Source: an uncultured bacterium
Lineage (GTDB): Bacteria > Fidelibacterota > Marinisomatia > Marinisomatales > UBA1611
Direction of reading: 5' to 3'
Length of the DNA stretch: 52,443 nucleotides
Assembly: GCA_913020665.1 (NCBI GenBank)
Contig: CAJVZI010000007.1
Coordinates: 1-52,443 of the forward strand
Shown in pieces: positions 9,344-18,200 of the stretch. Below the pieces are notes generated by a model. The model did not search any database, was not told where the DNA came from, and saw nothing but the letters and a program-made list of their open reading frames with translations. The translations under genes were made by a program, and so were the position numbers. Each line of letters starts with the position of its first letter. The stretch's first letter is position 1.

Positions 9344-9565
9344 TTATTTTGTCTCGTTCAGTCTCTTTGATTTAATACCTATTGAAATGATCCCTATTGC
9401 TATTGCAAAAAGTAAAGGCCCAATAATACCAAGCAATGTGATGATGGCCATATCCATTCCCTTGCCCGCATTACTATTTGGGTCTCCAAAGCAGGTGGCG
9501 CATGCCATCAGTATTTCAGCGGATGTGTATAGGCCAGAGATAATAATGTATTTAAAATATTTCAT
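9344..9565 (-). CDS. Small membrane protein with CATCFGDPNS motif in the oxidase operon
   Basis: A 73-residue protein one base upstream of coxB. It has an N-terminal hydrophobic segment (about 4-22) that may be a signal or TM helix, then CATCFGDPNSNAGKGM, a second TM helix (about 38-62) and a short basic tail. The two Cys residues (C-x2-C) directly after the first hydrophobic stretch would face the periplasm. The placement between coxB and the other oxidase genes suggests an accessory subunit or an assembly or metal-handling peptide. I recall similar CxxCFGDP peptides near oxidase genes of related bacteria but cannot name a characterised family. Confidence 0.75.
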   Translation of the reverse strand: MKYFKYIIISGLYTSAEILMACATCFGDPNSNAGKGMDMAIITLLGIIGPLLFAIAIGIISIGIKSKRLNETK

Positions 9566-9566
9566 A

Positions 9567-9752
9567 TTATATGGTCTTGAATTTTTTCACTATTGAAAAG
9601 AGGTAGTAAGACAATCCGATAGTGGCAAGTACTCCAATGATGGAAAACAACAATGCATTTTCTAAGCTAGATGAAACCATAAAATAGGAATAGAACGAAG
9701 TAAGCATTATAGAAAGAATTATCACAATTGTATGTGTTATTTTCAAACTCAT
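9567..9752 (-). CDS. Two-helix small membrane protein of the oxidase operon
   Basis: A 61-residue protein with two hydrophobic helices (about 5-27 and 33-53) and a basic C-terminus (YLFSIVKKFK), so both ends are probably cytoplasmic. A longer frame opens with TTG at 9764, but AGGAGG abuts that TTG directly, leaving no spacing; the ATG at 9752 lies 12 bases after AGGAGG and is preferred. The ribosome site sits inside the last codons of the subunit IV gene, implying translational coupling. No family recognised; likely a small accessory subunit. Confidence 0.7.
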   Translation of the reverse strand: MSLKITHTIVIILSIMLTSFYSYFMVSSSLENALLFSIIGVLATIGLSYYLFSIVKKFKTI

Positions 9753-9757
9753 TATTA

Positions 9758-10063
9758 TTACCAACCTCCTACCTGATCGGTCAATGAAATGAGAGGTATG
9801 AATAATAATATTAAGAATGCAACTAAAGTCGTTACTAGCAGCCAGATGATCGCTTGTCTCTCACTGATCAGATGCATGAAATAACATAATACCAAGCTTC
9901 CTTTTATTGTTGCTACAGTTATTGCGATAAAAAATGCTTCAATAAATGATACCTCTAAATAACTTACAGCGACAGTAACTACTGTTAATACTGCTAAGGA
10001 AATGAAAACATTAATATATATTTTTATATGATGCTCGATAGATTCTTTTGAATTCCCTGCCAT
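9758..10063 (-). CDS. Cytochrome c oxidase subunit IV (prokaryotic COX4 type)
   Basis: A 101-residue protein with three TM helices (about 14-34, 39-61, 71-93). The second carries the family's FIAITVATIKGSLVLCYFMHL pattern: a Lys followed by a hydrophobic stretch and the conserved FMHL. This matches the bacterial subunit IV (CtaF/CyoD-like) that stabilises the subunit I-III core. It begins 9 bp after coxC, in the usual I-III-IV order. The final codons double as the ribosome site for the next gene. Confidence 0.88.
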   Translation of the reverse strand: MAGNSKESIEHHIKIYINVFISLAVLTVVTVAVSYLEVSFIEAFFIAITVATIKGSLVLCYFMHLISERQAIIWLLVTTLVAFLILLFIPLISLTDQVGGW

Positions 10064-10072
10064 GGTTGTTCC

Positions 10073-10675
10073 TTATAATAAGTATAAAATTGGAAAAAGG
10101 AATATCCATACTAGGTCAACAAAATGCCAGTATAGTCCTGTTATCTCGATCCTGTTTGCTAAAAGATCTTTATCTTCATTCCACATTTTATCTGATTGTT
10201 TGGACCAGAAAAATATCAATACTAGTAGACCACCAATAATATGTAAAACGTGCAGTCCTGTTAGTGTAAAGTATATACCCATAAAAGTGCTGGAGGATGG
10301 ATAGATACCATGATCGAACTTGCTAGTGTATTCAAAATATTTTACAACCAAGAATGCTAGACCACATAGTATAGTAATACCTAGATACATTTTATACTTA
10401 TCAAATTGTTCTAGTTTCAGCGAAGCCCAACTCATGACCATTGTTACACTTGATGTAATAAGCAACAATGTATTAAAAGTTGCCATTGGTACATTAAGTT
10501 TTGAGCCCCAATATCCAAAATCACCTTCAGGAGCTGCAATTCTCAAAAATACGTAGGCAGAGAATAATCCACCAAAAAGCATTACTTCAGATGCAAGAAA
10601 GATCCAGACTCCTAGCTTGCTGTTATTAAGACCAGTATCCGGTCTTTCTTCTAGTATATATGGTATATTACTCAT
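10073..10675 (-). CDS. coxC: Cytochrome c oxidase subunit III
   Basis: A 200-residue, five-helix subunit III of the short bacterial type. Recognisable stretches are LGVWIFLASEVMLFGGLFSAYV at the start of helix 1 (with the conserved Glu), TGLHVLHIIGGL in the middle and ITGLYWHFVDLVWIFLFPILYL at the end, where WHFVDLVW is diagnostic. The start overlaps the end of coxA by 4 bp (ATGA), so the two are translationally coupled. It stabilises subunit I and supports proton uptake. Confidence 0.95.
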   Translation of the reverse strand: MSNIPYILEERPDTGLNNSKLGVWIFLASEVMLFGGLFSAYVFLRIAAPEGDFGYWGSKLNVPMATFNTLLLITSSVTMVMSWASLKLEQFDKYKMYLGITILCGLAFLVVKYFEYTSKFDHGIYPSSSTFMGIYFTLTGLHVLHIIGGLLVLIFFWSKQSDKMWNEDKDLLANRIEITGLYWHFVDLVWIFLFPILYLL

Positions 10676-12387
10676 GGTGATGTTTGTGGGCAGTAGTCCT
10701 CATCTTGACCAGGAACACTATATTCATAGGGTCCATGATTCACTTCAACAGATGAATCAAAATTAACATGAGGGAGTGGAGGAGAAGGCGCAGACCATTC
10801 GATGGTAGTTGATTTCCAAGGATTCCTATCATCTGATTTTTGTCCAGCTAAGGAAATTATTAAATTAACTATGAATGGGATCTGGGCAGCTCCTAAACAA
10901 AATGCTGAAATGGTCATAAATTCATTCCAATGAAGTACATCAGATGCATGCGCATACTGTTGGCCTCCATCATACATTCTTCTTGATAGTCCGGCTAGGC
11001 CTTGTATGAACATTGGCATAAATACTCCATTCATGAACAACAAGGATGGCCAAAAATGTAGTTTTCCTAATGTTTCACTCATTCTTTTGCCAGTCACTTT
11101 TGGAAACCAGTAATAGATTCCTGCAAAAAGAGCAAAGATCGTACCTGGTGCCACTACGTAATGAAAATGGCCAATAACATAGTAAGTATCATGCAGAAAA
11201 ATATCAGAAGCAGCTACACCTAACGGCAGACCGGTTAGACCACCTATGCCAAACATTGGAAGAAAGGAAAGTGCAAATAACATTGGGGTATTAAACCTGA
11301 TAGACCCACCCCAGAGCGATATAAAGAATGCTGTTAAGACCACGACAGAAGGAATAGAGATGATCATGGTGGTTAATTGGAAAAATGCACTCATTGATTG
11401 TCCCATACCAGTTAAGAACATATGGTGAGCCCATACAATAAAGGACATAAAACCTAAGAATCCAATAGCGTACACTAGTGACTTATATCCCCAGAGTGGC
11501 TTCCTTGTATTATTTGCGATTATTTCTCCAACAATACCTATTGCTGGAAGAATGAGTACGTATACTTCTGGATGAGCAAGAAACCAGAAAAGGTGCTGCC
11601 ATAAAAGTGGAGATCCAGAACCATATGCCTCTACTGGACTTCCTGCATACACAAGACCAGAAGGTAAGAAGAAGCTAGTGCCTACTAGCCGATCCATTAA
11701 CTGCAATATTGCGGCAGACTCTAGTGGAGGGAATGCCAGAATAAGTAGAAATGAAGTGACCAACTGTGCCCAGATAAAAAATGGCAATCTAAACCATGTG
11801 AGACCTGGAGCCCTCAGCTGAACAATGGTGACAATAATATTCATTGAACCTAATAGAGATGAGGTAATTAAAAATACCATACCCAGAAGCCACATTGTCT
11901 GACCTGACTCAAAAATTGAGAGGGGTGGGTATGATGTCCAGCCAGAGCGGGCAGCTCCTTCGGGTGTGAAAAAACTTGCCATCATAACTACACCACCAAC
12001 AAAGTACGACCAGTAACTAGCTGCATTAAGTTTTGGAAATGCCATGTCAGGAGCACCGATCTGAAGAGGTACTAGGTAGTTACCAAATGCTCCAACAGCA
12101 AGTGGAACTACCCCAAGGAATATCATGATCGTACCATGCATAGCTCCGAGAGTATTATAGTTTTCAGGAAGCATAACACCCCCACTTCCTGCAAATAGCC
12201 ATTCACCAAAATAAGGTATAACCGTTTCTGGGTATGCAATTTGGTAACGCATTAACATCATAAGCATAAAGCCAAATAAAAGGAATAAAAGGGAGGTTAT
12301 ACCGTACTGTAAGCCAATTATTTTATGATCGACAGAGAATACATATTTCTGTATAAAATTCTCTTCGTGGTGATGGTCGTTACTCAA
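10672..12387 (-). CDS. coxA: Cytochrome c oxidase subunit I (A1-type heme-copper oxidase)
   Basis: The 571-residue catalytic subunit. Low-spin heme ligand His84 (MHGTIMIF); CuB site His272 with cross-linking Tyr276 and proton-pathway Glu274 in LAHPEVYVLILP; CuB His321-His322 (WAHHMF); heme a3 and heme a ligands His407 and His409 in GHFHYV. The Glu in HPEVY places it in the A1 group of proton-pumping oxidases rather than the YSH-type A2 group. About 12 TM helices; an N-terminal His cluster (HHHEE) precedes helix 1. It reduces O2 to water at the heme a3-CuB site. First of the core oxidase genes, 36 bp after the ferredoxin gene. Confidence 0.97.
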   Translation of the reverse strand: MSNDHHHEENFIQKYVFSVDHKIIGLQYGITSLLFLLFGFMLMMLMRYQIAYPETVIPYFGEWLFAGSGGVMLPENYNTLGAMHGTIMIFLGVVPLAVGAFGNYLVPLQIGAPDMAFPKLNAASYWSYFVGGVVMMASFFTPEGAARSGWTSYPPLSIFESGQTMWLLGMVFLITSSLLGSMNIIVTIVQLRAPGLTWFRLPFFIWAQLVTSFLLILAFPPLESAAILQLMDRLVGTSFFLPSGLVYAGSPVEAYGSGSPLLWQHLFWFLAHPEVYVLILPAIGIVGEIIANNTRKPLWGYKSLVYAIGFLGFMSFIVWAHHMFLTGMGQSMSAFFQLTTMIISIPSVVVLTAFFISLWGGSIRFNTPMLFALSFLPMFGIGGLTGLPLGVAASDIFLHDTYYVIGHFHYVVAPGTIFALFAGIYYWFPKVTGKRMSETLGKLHFWPSLLFMNGVFMPMFIQGLAGLSRRMYDGGQQYAHASDVLHWNEFMTISAFCLGAAQIPFIVNLIISLAGQKSDDRNPWKSTTIEWSAPSPPLPHVNFDSSVEVNHGPYEYSVPGQDEDYCPQTSP

Positions 12388-12423
12388 TTGTTTTTCCTAG
12401 GTATTGATCGATGATAATGATTA

Positions 12424-12747
12424 TTAGTCTATATCTAAACCATAATTTTCTTCAAAATTCTCTGTACCAAGCATCCGGATCGCATCCCATGTCATTTTAG
12501 TACATACTCTCGCACATACCTGACAACCAGTACATTCGTTATATCTTACTTGAACAGGGGGAATCACAGGGAACTCATATTTATCACTGGCAACAGGCTC
12601 AATGCAGTCGACAGGACAGAATGGTACACAAGCCTGGCACCCAGTGCAGTTGTCTTCATCAACAACAGCGATCAGTTTTGGACGCTTGGTCTTCTCCCTG
12701 GCATAATCAGGGAGCTCTGGTATTCCTTTAAAGTAGTTGTAAGCCAT
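12424..12747 (-). CDS. Ferredoxin with two 4Fe-4S motifs, upstream of coxA
   Basis: A 107-residue soluble protein with two tetracysteine motifs: Cys34-37-40-44 (CTGCQACVPFCP) and Cys72-75-78-82 (CTGCQVCARVC). A 24-residue spacer separates them and an extra Cys48 is present. The first motif has the CP signature of 4Fe-4S ferredoxins; the second lacks the Pro. There is no signal peptide and no TM, so it is cytoplasmic. A low-potential ferredoxin is not a known component of cytochrome oxidases, yet the gene lies on the same strand 36 bp before coxA with no visible terminator. It may serve another pathway and merely share the transcript. Confidence 0.9.
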   Translation of the reverse strand: MAYNYFKGIPELPDYAREKTKRPKLIAVVDEDNCTGCQACVPFCPVDCIEPVASDKYEFPVIPPVQVRYNECTGCQVCARVCTKMTWDAIRMLGTENFEENYGLDID

Positions 12748-12809
12748 AATTATTACACTAAATAGACCGGAAATTTAATCAATTATATCCTTAATGAAAT
12801 AAATGAAAT

Positions 12810-12968
12810 TCATTTCAATATATACTTTTCAATGGCCCATCCAGAGCCAAAAAAAACGATTCCAGCGAAAAGTAACTTTGGGTCCATTAGTTTTGGGAAT
12901 TTAACTACAAATCCTACAGCGAGCATGAACATGCCTAACAATTCTAGTCCTTTAGCTGCGTAATACAT
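12810..12968 (-). CDS. 52-aa two-helix membrane peptide
   Basis: A short ORF starting ATG at 12968, 11 bp after the stop of the 4-TM protein gene. The product has two hydrophobic helices (about 9-22 and 32-46) around a KFPKLMDPK turn and ends in a basic IEKYILK. The composition is that of a small inner-membrane subunit, and the gene keeps operon spacing with both neighbours. Not recognised as a family. Coding is supported by context and membrane-like composition only. Confidence 0.6.
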   Translation of the reverse strand: MYYAAKGLELLGMFMLAVGFVVKFPKLMDPKLLFAGIVFFGSGWAIEKYILK

Positions 12969-12979
12969 TAAACCAGATA

Positions 12980-13450
12980 TTATGCAGGTTCCAACTCAGA
13001 GATGATGGATATTTGTTCTTTAAAAGAATTGTTTTTGATCCGTAGGGACCAAAGGTGATGTGTATATGCAAGTATAAATAATAAAGCATGCAACCAGGGA
13101 GGTGATATTTTATTTTCTACAGCACCAATATGGATAAACCATCCTCCAACTAGAAAGATGGTCAACATTAATTGAGGAAATAGAATCATTTTCAGCTTTC
13201 TTTCGCGTGACCATAACTCATCTCTACCTAGCCCGGATTCTATGGCACTTTTTATCGCTTTACCCGTAGATATGAAAAAGTACATCACAATTGTCTCAGT
13301 GATGGTAAAAATTAAAATAGTAAAAAGTGCAAACCTTGTATGGCTAGCTCCCATTATTTCAAAATTCCAATAGCCACTTGCTCCCGTCAATGTGAGATTG
13401 ATGAGATTGATCAACATCAATACGTAGCAGGTTATCATAAAAATGTACAT
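12980..13450 (-). CDS. Four-helix membrane protein with conserved-looking histidines, head of the oxidase operon
   Basis: A 156-residue protein with four TM helices (about 4-22, 38-61, 88-108, 119-136). Histidines fall near helix ends: His37 (GASHTRFALF), His106 (WFIHIGA), His120 (PWLHAL), and His131-132 (YTHHLWSL). A four-helix bundle with such histidines could hold a b-type heme or copper, but this is a guess from composition. The first helix may act as an uncleaved signal. It is the most upstream gene of the transcript that continues through the ferredoxin to coxA and coxB, so a role in oxidase function or assembly is plausible. No family recognised. Confidence 0.7.
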   Translation of the reverse strand: MYIFMITCYVLMLINLINLTLTGASGYWNFEIMGASHTRFALFTILIFTITETIVMYFFISTGKAIKSAIESGLGRDELWSRERKLKMILFPQLMLTIFLVGGWFIHIGAVENKISPPWLHALLFILAYTHHLWSLRIKNNSFKEQISIISELEPA

Positions 13451-13601
13451 GTTCTTATAAAATAAGCTTTTTGAGTACCAAAAATTAATTAGAATACCCT
13501 ATAAAATCATAAAAGCATTAATCTAATTTTTAGTTTCTATGAGAAGGTAAAATCATGGTAAAATATGGCATAGTTAATCTTTGTATTTTAAAGGAAAACC
13601 C
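13451..13601. promoter_or_regulatory. Divergent intergenic region between the oxidase operon and the cupredoxin gene
   Basis: About 150 AT-rich bases separating divergent transcripts, so promoters for both must lie here. I see no convincing sigma-70 hexamer pair or operator palindrome. A good ribosome site (AAAGGAAAA, 13590-13598) sits just before the ATG at 13602. Confidence 0.45.
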
Positions 13602-14309
13602 ATGAAATATAGTAAAACAATTTTGTTGCTAATAACTTTCACAATGATGAGCGTTTCTATTGATGCAGGAACCCTAAAAGGACATGTGAAGTATGATGGT
13701 AAACCTCCTAAGAAAAAAAGACTTAGGATGGATGCCGACCCTGTTTGTGGGTCATCTCACTCAGGTCCTGTTTACAGTGAAAACTTCAAAATGGCTAAAG
13801 ATGGATCAATGGCAGAAGCGTTAGTATACTTAAAAGATGTATCTTATGATGGAGGTGTACCATCAGAGCCAGCAGTGCTAGACCAAAAAGGTTGTATATA
13901 CATGCCTCATGTATTTGGAATGGTTGCTGGACAAGAACTACTTATTAAAAATAGCGATGCCACTCTTCATAATATTCACTCTATGCCAAAGGTAAACAAG
14001 GAATTCAATTTTGCTATGCCAAAAGTTGTTAAGGAAAAGAAATCAACTTTTTCTCTATCCGAACCAGACCCATTTTATATTAAATGTGACGTTCACCCTT
14101 GGATGAAGTCTTGGGTGTTGGTATCAGATCATCCATTTTTTGCGGTTACTGATGAAAATGGAAATTTTTCCATAGAAGGGATACCCGCTGGTACGTATGA
14201 AGTTGTTTGTTGGCAGGAAAAGTTTGGTAAGAGGACTATCACAAAAAAGGTAACCATAGGTGATGGTGATACCACAGAAAACTTTGTATTTAGTCGTCCC
14301 AAGAAGTAA
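13602..14309 (+). CDS. Periplasmic cupredoxin-like (blue-copper-type) protein
   Basis: The ATG at 13602 has a ribosome site (AAAGGAAAA), whereas an upstream in-frame TTG at 13581 does not. A signal peptide (1-22, ending SIDA) gives a mature periplasmic protein of ~213 residues. Type-1-copper-like ligands are visible: His123 in TLHNIH, then Cys162, His165 and Met168 in KCDVHPWM. The C-terminal ~50 residues form a carboxypeptidase-regulatory-like strand pattern (DENGNFSIEGIPAGTYEV). The layout matches the methylamine- and plastocyanin-like proteins found beside respiratory gene clusters. Lying between the reductase and oxidase operons, it may shuttle electrons to CuA or carry copper. Copper binding is inferred from the motif. 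Confidence 0.8.
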   Translation: MKYSKTILLLITFTMMSVSIDAGTLKGHVKYDGKPPKKKRLRMDADPVCGSSHSGPVYSENFKMAKDGSMAEALVYLKDVSYDGGVPSEPAVLDQKGCIYMPHVFGMVAGQELLIKNSDATLHNIHSMPKVNKEFNFAMPKVVKEKKSTFSLSEPDPFYIKCDVHPWMKSWVLVSDHPFFAVTDENGNFSIEGIPAGTYEVVCWQEKFGKRTITKKVTIGDGDTTENFVFSRPKK

Positions 14310-14333
14310 TAATTACTTATAATTCATTTAATA

Positions 14334-14360
14334 AAAGGCGGGGTTCTCTCCGCCTTTTTT
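14334..14360 (+). terminator. Rho-independent terminator after the cupredoxin gene
   Basis: Stem AAAGGCGG (14334-14341) pairs with CCGCCTTT (14350-14357) around an 8-base loop and runs into six Ts. It isolates the cupredoxin transcript from the SCO-type gene 18 bp downstream. Confidence 0.9.
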
Positions 14361-14378
14361 GTATATCAGATATTTGAT

Positions 14379-15212
14379 ATGAAGATCAGACCTATTTATT
14401 TTAGTTTAATTCTTATACTTTTGAGCTGTGAGCAGCAAAATGAATTATATGATGTTAAAGGAACCGTAAGATCGATCGATATAGAATCAAATAATGTGAT
14501 CATTGCTCATGACACCATCGTGGACCTTATGATGCCCATGGTTATGCCATTTAAAGTATTAAATAATAAAGTACTAGATTCTCTTCAGGTTGGTGATAGC
14601 GTTCATTTTGAATTTGTTTGGGATGAGTCAAAACCTTTTGCAAGGCATTTTAATATTGTGGGTATAGGAAACATCCCGGAGGAAGACAGCTTTTTTGATG
14701 ATGAATTTTCTGAAGTCAAAATTGGGCATATTATAGATGATGCGACTCTTTTGGATCTTGATAGTGCTGAGGTGCATTTATCAGATAGCGATGGAAAATT
14801 TAGATTTATATCCTACATCTTTACAAGATGCCCCATGCCAAATATGTGTCCAGCGATCGTTATGAAAAATAGGTATCTGGTCCAGCAGTTCTCGAATAGC
14901 CGATCTATAGACTTTATTATGGTTAGTTTTGATTATAAATATGACACACCTTCAGTTATGGATCGGTATTATGGAGCATCCACTGAAGAATATGATAATT
15001 GGAAGGTCTGGTCTAGTTCAGGTAGAATAGATGATATTTATCGTTTGGTCAAACAGTCAGGTGGTGACTTTTGGGGAATAGAACAAGAGAGGATTGGCCA
15101 CTCACTATCATCTGTTTTAATAGGTCCTGAAAGAGAGGTCTTGGGATCTTGGAAAGGTGAGAATTGGGATGAGTTACACGTAAAAAATGCCATCAAAGTA
15201 TTCATAAAATAA
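14379..15212 (+). CDS. Lipoprotein fusing a CusF-like copper-binding domain to a SCO1/SenC domain
   Basis: The lipobox LLSC (Cys17) marks a lipoprotein. Residues 24-82 form a small beta-barrel with the CusF/DUF-type pattern: GTVRSIDIESNNVIIAHD, then a Met cluster (LMMPMVMPF, Met51, 52, 54, 56) with His44, and VGDSVHFEF. Residues ~112-277 are a thioredoxin-fold SCO domain with Cys151 and Cys157 in RCPMPNMCP and the third ligand His241 (IGHSLSS). The Cys spacing is C-x5-C instead of the canonical C-x3-C of SCO1; I recall this as a variant subgroup. Expected function: periplasmic copper capture and delivery to CuA of CoxB. The neighbouring cupredoxin and oxidase genes support this. Confidence 0.87.
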   Translation: MKIRPIYFSLILILLSCEQQNELYDVKGTVRSIDIESNNVIIAHDTIVDLMMPMVMPFKVLNNKVLDSLQVGDSVHFEFVWDESKPFARHFNIVGIGNIPEEDSFFDDEFSEVKIGHIIDDATLLDLDSAEVHLSDSDGKFRFISYIFTRCPMPNMCPAIVMKNRYLVQQFSNSRSIDFIMVSFDYKYDTPSVMDRYYGASTEEYDNWKVWSSSGRIDDIYRLVKQSGGDFWGIEQERIGHSLSSVLIGPEREVLGSWKGENWDELHVKNAIKVFIK

Positions 15213-15240
15213 AAAGCCCCATTACATAATGGGGCTTTTT
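15211..15240. terminator. Bidirectional terminator between the CusF-SCO and octaheme cytochrome genes
   Basis: A near-perfect palindrome: AAAAAGCCCCATT (15211-15223) pairs with AATGGGGCTTTTT (15228-15240) around a 4-base loop. A and T runs on either side let it terminate both convergent transcripts. It overlaps the TAA stop of the CusF-SCO gene. Confidence 0.9.
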
Positions 15241-15261
15241 ATAAATAATGTCTAAGTTGTT

Positions 15262-18200
15262 CTACCAATCATCATCTTCATCATCCCAGTCGTCATCTTC
15301 ATCATCCCAATCATCGTCCTCATCATAATCGTCTTCACCAGGACTATCAAAATCATAACCATGTTCATCGAAATAGGCTTTAATAAGACCATCAATATTT
15401 GTACTACCCTTAATATTCCATAGATAATCTCGTAGACCATCAAGCATAGCGGTTGAATCACCCTCTAGCTTAACGAGTGCATCTCCCATAATATCTCTGG
15501 CACCTTCTGCAACTAATGTTTCTTTATCAGGTAGGTAGGGTGCTGGCATCTTTGTACCTGGCATGATCTCTTGAGGGTTTTTTAACCATTCACTGACCCA
15601 CTCAGGATTCAAACGTTCTTTAGTAAGTGCAAGATTTGGTGCCCATGTGGGCGCTTCACCACTAGGGAATGTTTTTCCATAAAAGTGACACTTCGCACAT
15701 TCACCAAATTCATGGAGTTTTTCACCAGCTACAAACTCTGTACTTGATATATCAAATTCATGTTCAGCTCTATAATTCACGTTCTCGCCATCCATATGTT
15801 GAAAATAAGCAATGATGGCATCCCAGTCTTCATCCGATATTTGATGGAAGCTAGGCATTTTAACTTGCAGATTAGGTCTAATAATAGATGGGTTATTAAA
15901 GAAGCTCAGGAGCCAGTCTGGATTTGCTTTCCTACCTTCGGTATTTAGATTCGGAGGACCATATTCAGGCGGGCCTATATGTTCTACTAATTGTCCTCCT
16001 CGATTATCAATAAGGTGGCAACCTTGGCAATTGTATTGTTTTACAAGTCGATGTCCTTTTTTATATATATCAGGTGCTTTTTTATAAGCTTTCAGACTTT
16101 CCCCAACTTTATTTGAATTAAAACCTAAAACTGCTGTTGTTATTGCCTCGATCTCTTCTTCAGAAAAATAAAAATTAGGCATTTTTAAAAGATCTAGATG
16201 CTCACTCTCCTTACCTCTGTCATATATCCTTGGTGTCCTAAGTTTATTTTCTATCCAGGCATGTACTGAGTGCTCGATATCATGATATAAACCAAAATCA
16301 AATTTTCCTACAGGTTTAGAACCTTCCTCCGTTATTTCTACTCCTATGGGTTTAGCATCATCAAAACCATCTATATGGTGACAGCCAAAACAACCATAAT
16401 GGCGGATACTCTTTTCACCTATGAAATTTAATTTTTCGTTCTCGTTCATCTTTTCAGCTTTTGCAACTGCAAATCTCTCAGGATTAGATTTTTTTAGCCA
16501 GTTTACAGTTAGCTCATCCAGCACTGCTTTGTCATAATCATGGTCTGGCAGATTATCAAAGGATTCATTTTTATCTTCTAATAGATATGCCGAGATGTCC
16601 TTAGCCTGCTGTGGTTGAAGTCTAAGATTCGGCATTTTTGTATCGGGCATATAGGCTTGGGGATCCATTAGCCATTCATAGAGCCACTCAGCAGATACTT
16701 TAGATCCAAGTCCCACAAGATTAGGTCCATGCACCTTAGTTAAGTTTTTATAATTATTGATATGCGGTGCTGCATCAGGATCCGTTTCTGAGACATGACA
16801 CCCCATGCAGCCTACTGCATTAAAAAGTTTTTCACCATTTATAGGGTCACCAAGGAAGCGACTGCTGTTACTTCCTTTCATTCTATCTTTTCCTGCAAAG
16901 AGGTATTCAGTTATACCAGCAATTTCCACATTATTATACGCTGTAACCTCTTCACTTTCTTGATTTGGTTGTTCAAAAATGGCTGGCATTCTTGTATTAT
17001 ATCTAAAGTGACGTGGATTTTTAACCCATTTAGATACCCAGTCCTCTGTCAATTTTTCATTGACTCTTTTAAGATTAGGCCCAGCTTTCGCTTGGGTAGG
17101 CCAATTTTCATTATGATGGCAACCATTACAGCCTGCTTGATCTATAAGGGTAAGACCAAGGTTGATTTTTTCACCTCCCGCTAGATCACTTGTGTTCGAG
17201 TGACATTTAAAACAACTTGCCTCTGTATACCGTGTAGGTAGCATAGGCGTAAGCCAGTGATGATTTACTTTCCAATCATGTTCTTCTATCCATCTTTCTT
17301 TATCATCAGGTGTATTAGGTGTATGAGATGATGATACAAATGATGTCCCGCGGCTACGACCACCATGACAACTAGTACATCCAAAATTATTCATTGGATG
17401 CGGCGATTTTGATGTTATGTAAAGATCGAGGTTAGGGTGCGTTGTGTATGGCTGAGGTGCATCCGCGAAGTCTGGATTATCTATACCAAGGTGACAGCTC
17501 GTACACCTGTCAACAACTGGAACAGATGCAAAGTTCACATCGTATTTTACATCAGCAACGACGATCTGATTTACCTTATAATAGGGGTCGAGAAAATCTA
17601 GAATAGGAAGATCTCTTACAATATCGCCAAGTTTATTGGCCATTGTCATTCGACTTCGATCTAGTTTAGATAGTTTATTATCCGTAAGTGTATACTGTTT
17701 CAAATACTGATCGAGTTCATCCTGCTTTTGTTTTAGACCCGACTCAATTGATTTTATTTCACTTTCTATTGCTGATATCTCAATTTCTGTCGATTCTTTT
17801 TCAAGTCTTAATTTATCTAACTTGTCTAGCGCAGCTGCATATTCTTCTTTGTAGGATGGACCATGATCAGCATGGGTATTTTCTGCTTCGACTAAATACT
17901 TCAGAGCATCAACATTCGCTTTCTGGCTCTGATATTTCATGTTCTGGTCGTAGTGTTTATTTTTGACAAGACCCAACTTGTCTTCGAGTTCTTTTAGATC
18001 ACCACTCCTAGCATCAAACTCTCTCTGGGCAGAAGCCAGAGCACTATCATAGACATCTCTCTCTTTTTCAACTTGTGATGCCTGCTGCTCGAGTTTCTCC
18101 TGCGCTACCTGTACCTGCATTTTACGAAACTCACGCTGATAATCTTTAAATTCATCATCATTATCATCCACAAAGATCCAGACAGTACAGATCAAGAAAA

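Noticed and set aside
9753-9764. TTG start extending the 61-aa oxidase-operon protein
   Set aside because: AGGAGG directly abuts it, leaving no spacing, whereas ATG at 9752 is 12 bases downstream.
13581-13601. Upstream TTG start for the cupredoxin-like protein
   Set aside because: It overlaps the ribosome site itself and would place seven extra residues before a normal signal peptide; ATG at 13602 is better.
15252-15461. Met-rich minus-strand frame opposite the acidic tail of the octaheme cytochrome
   Set aside because: It is an alternate-frame reading of the GAT/GAC-rich repeat and gives a low-complexity MMKM product; the main frame has eight intact heme motifs.
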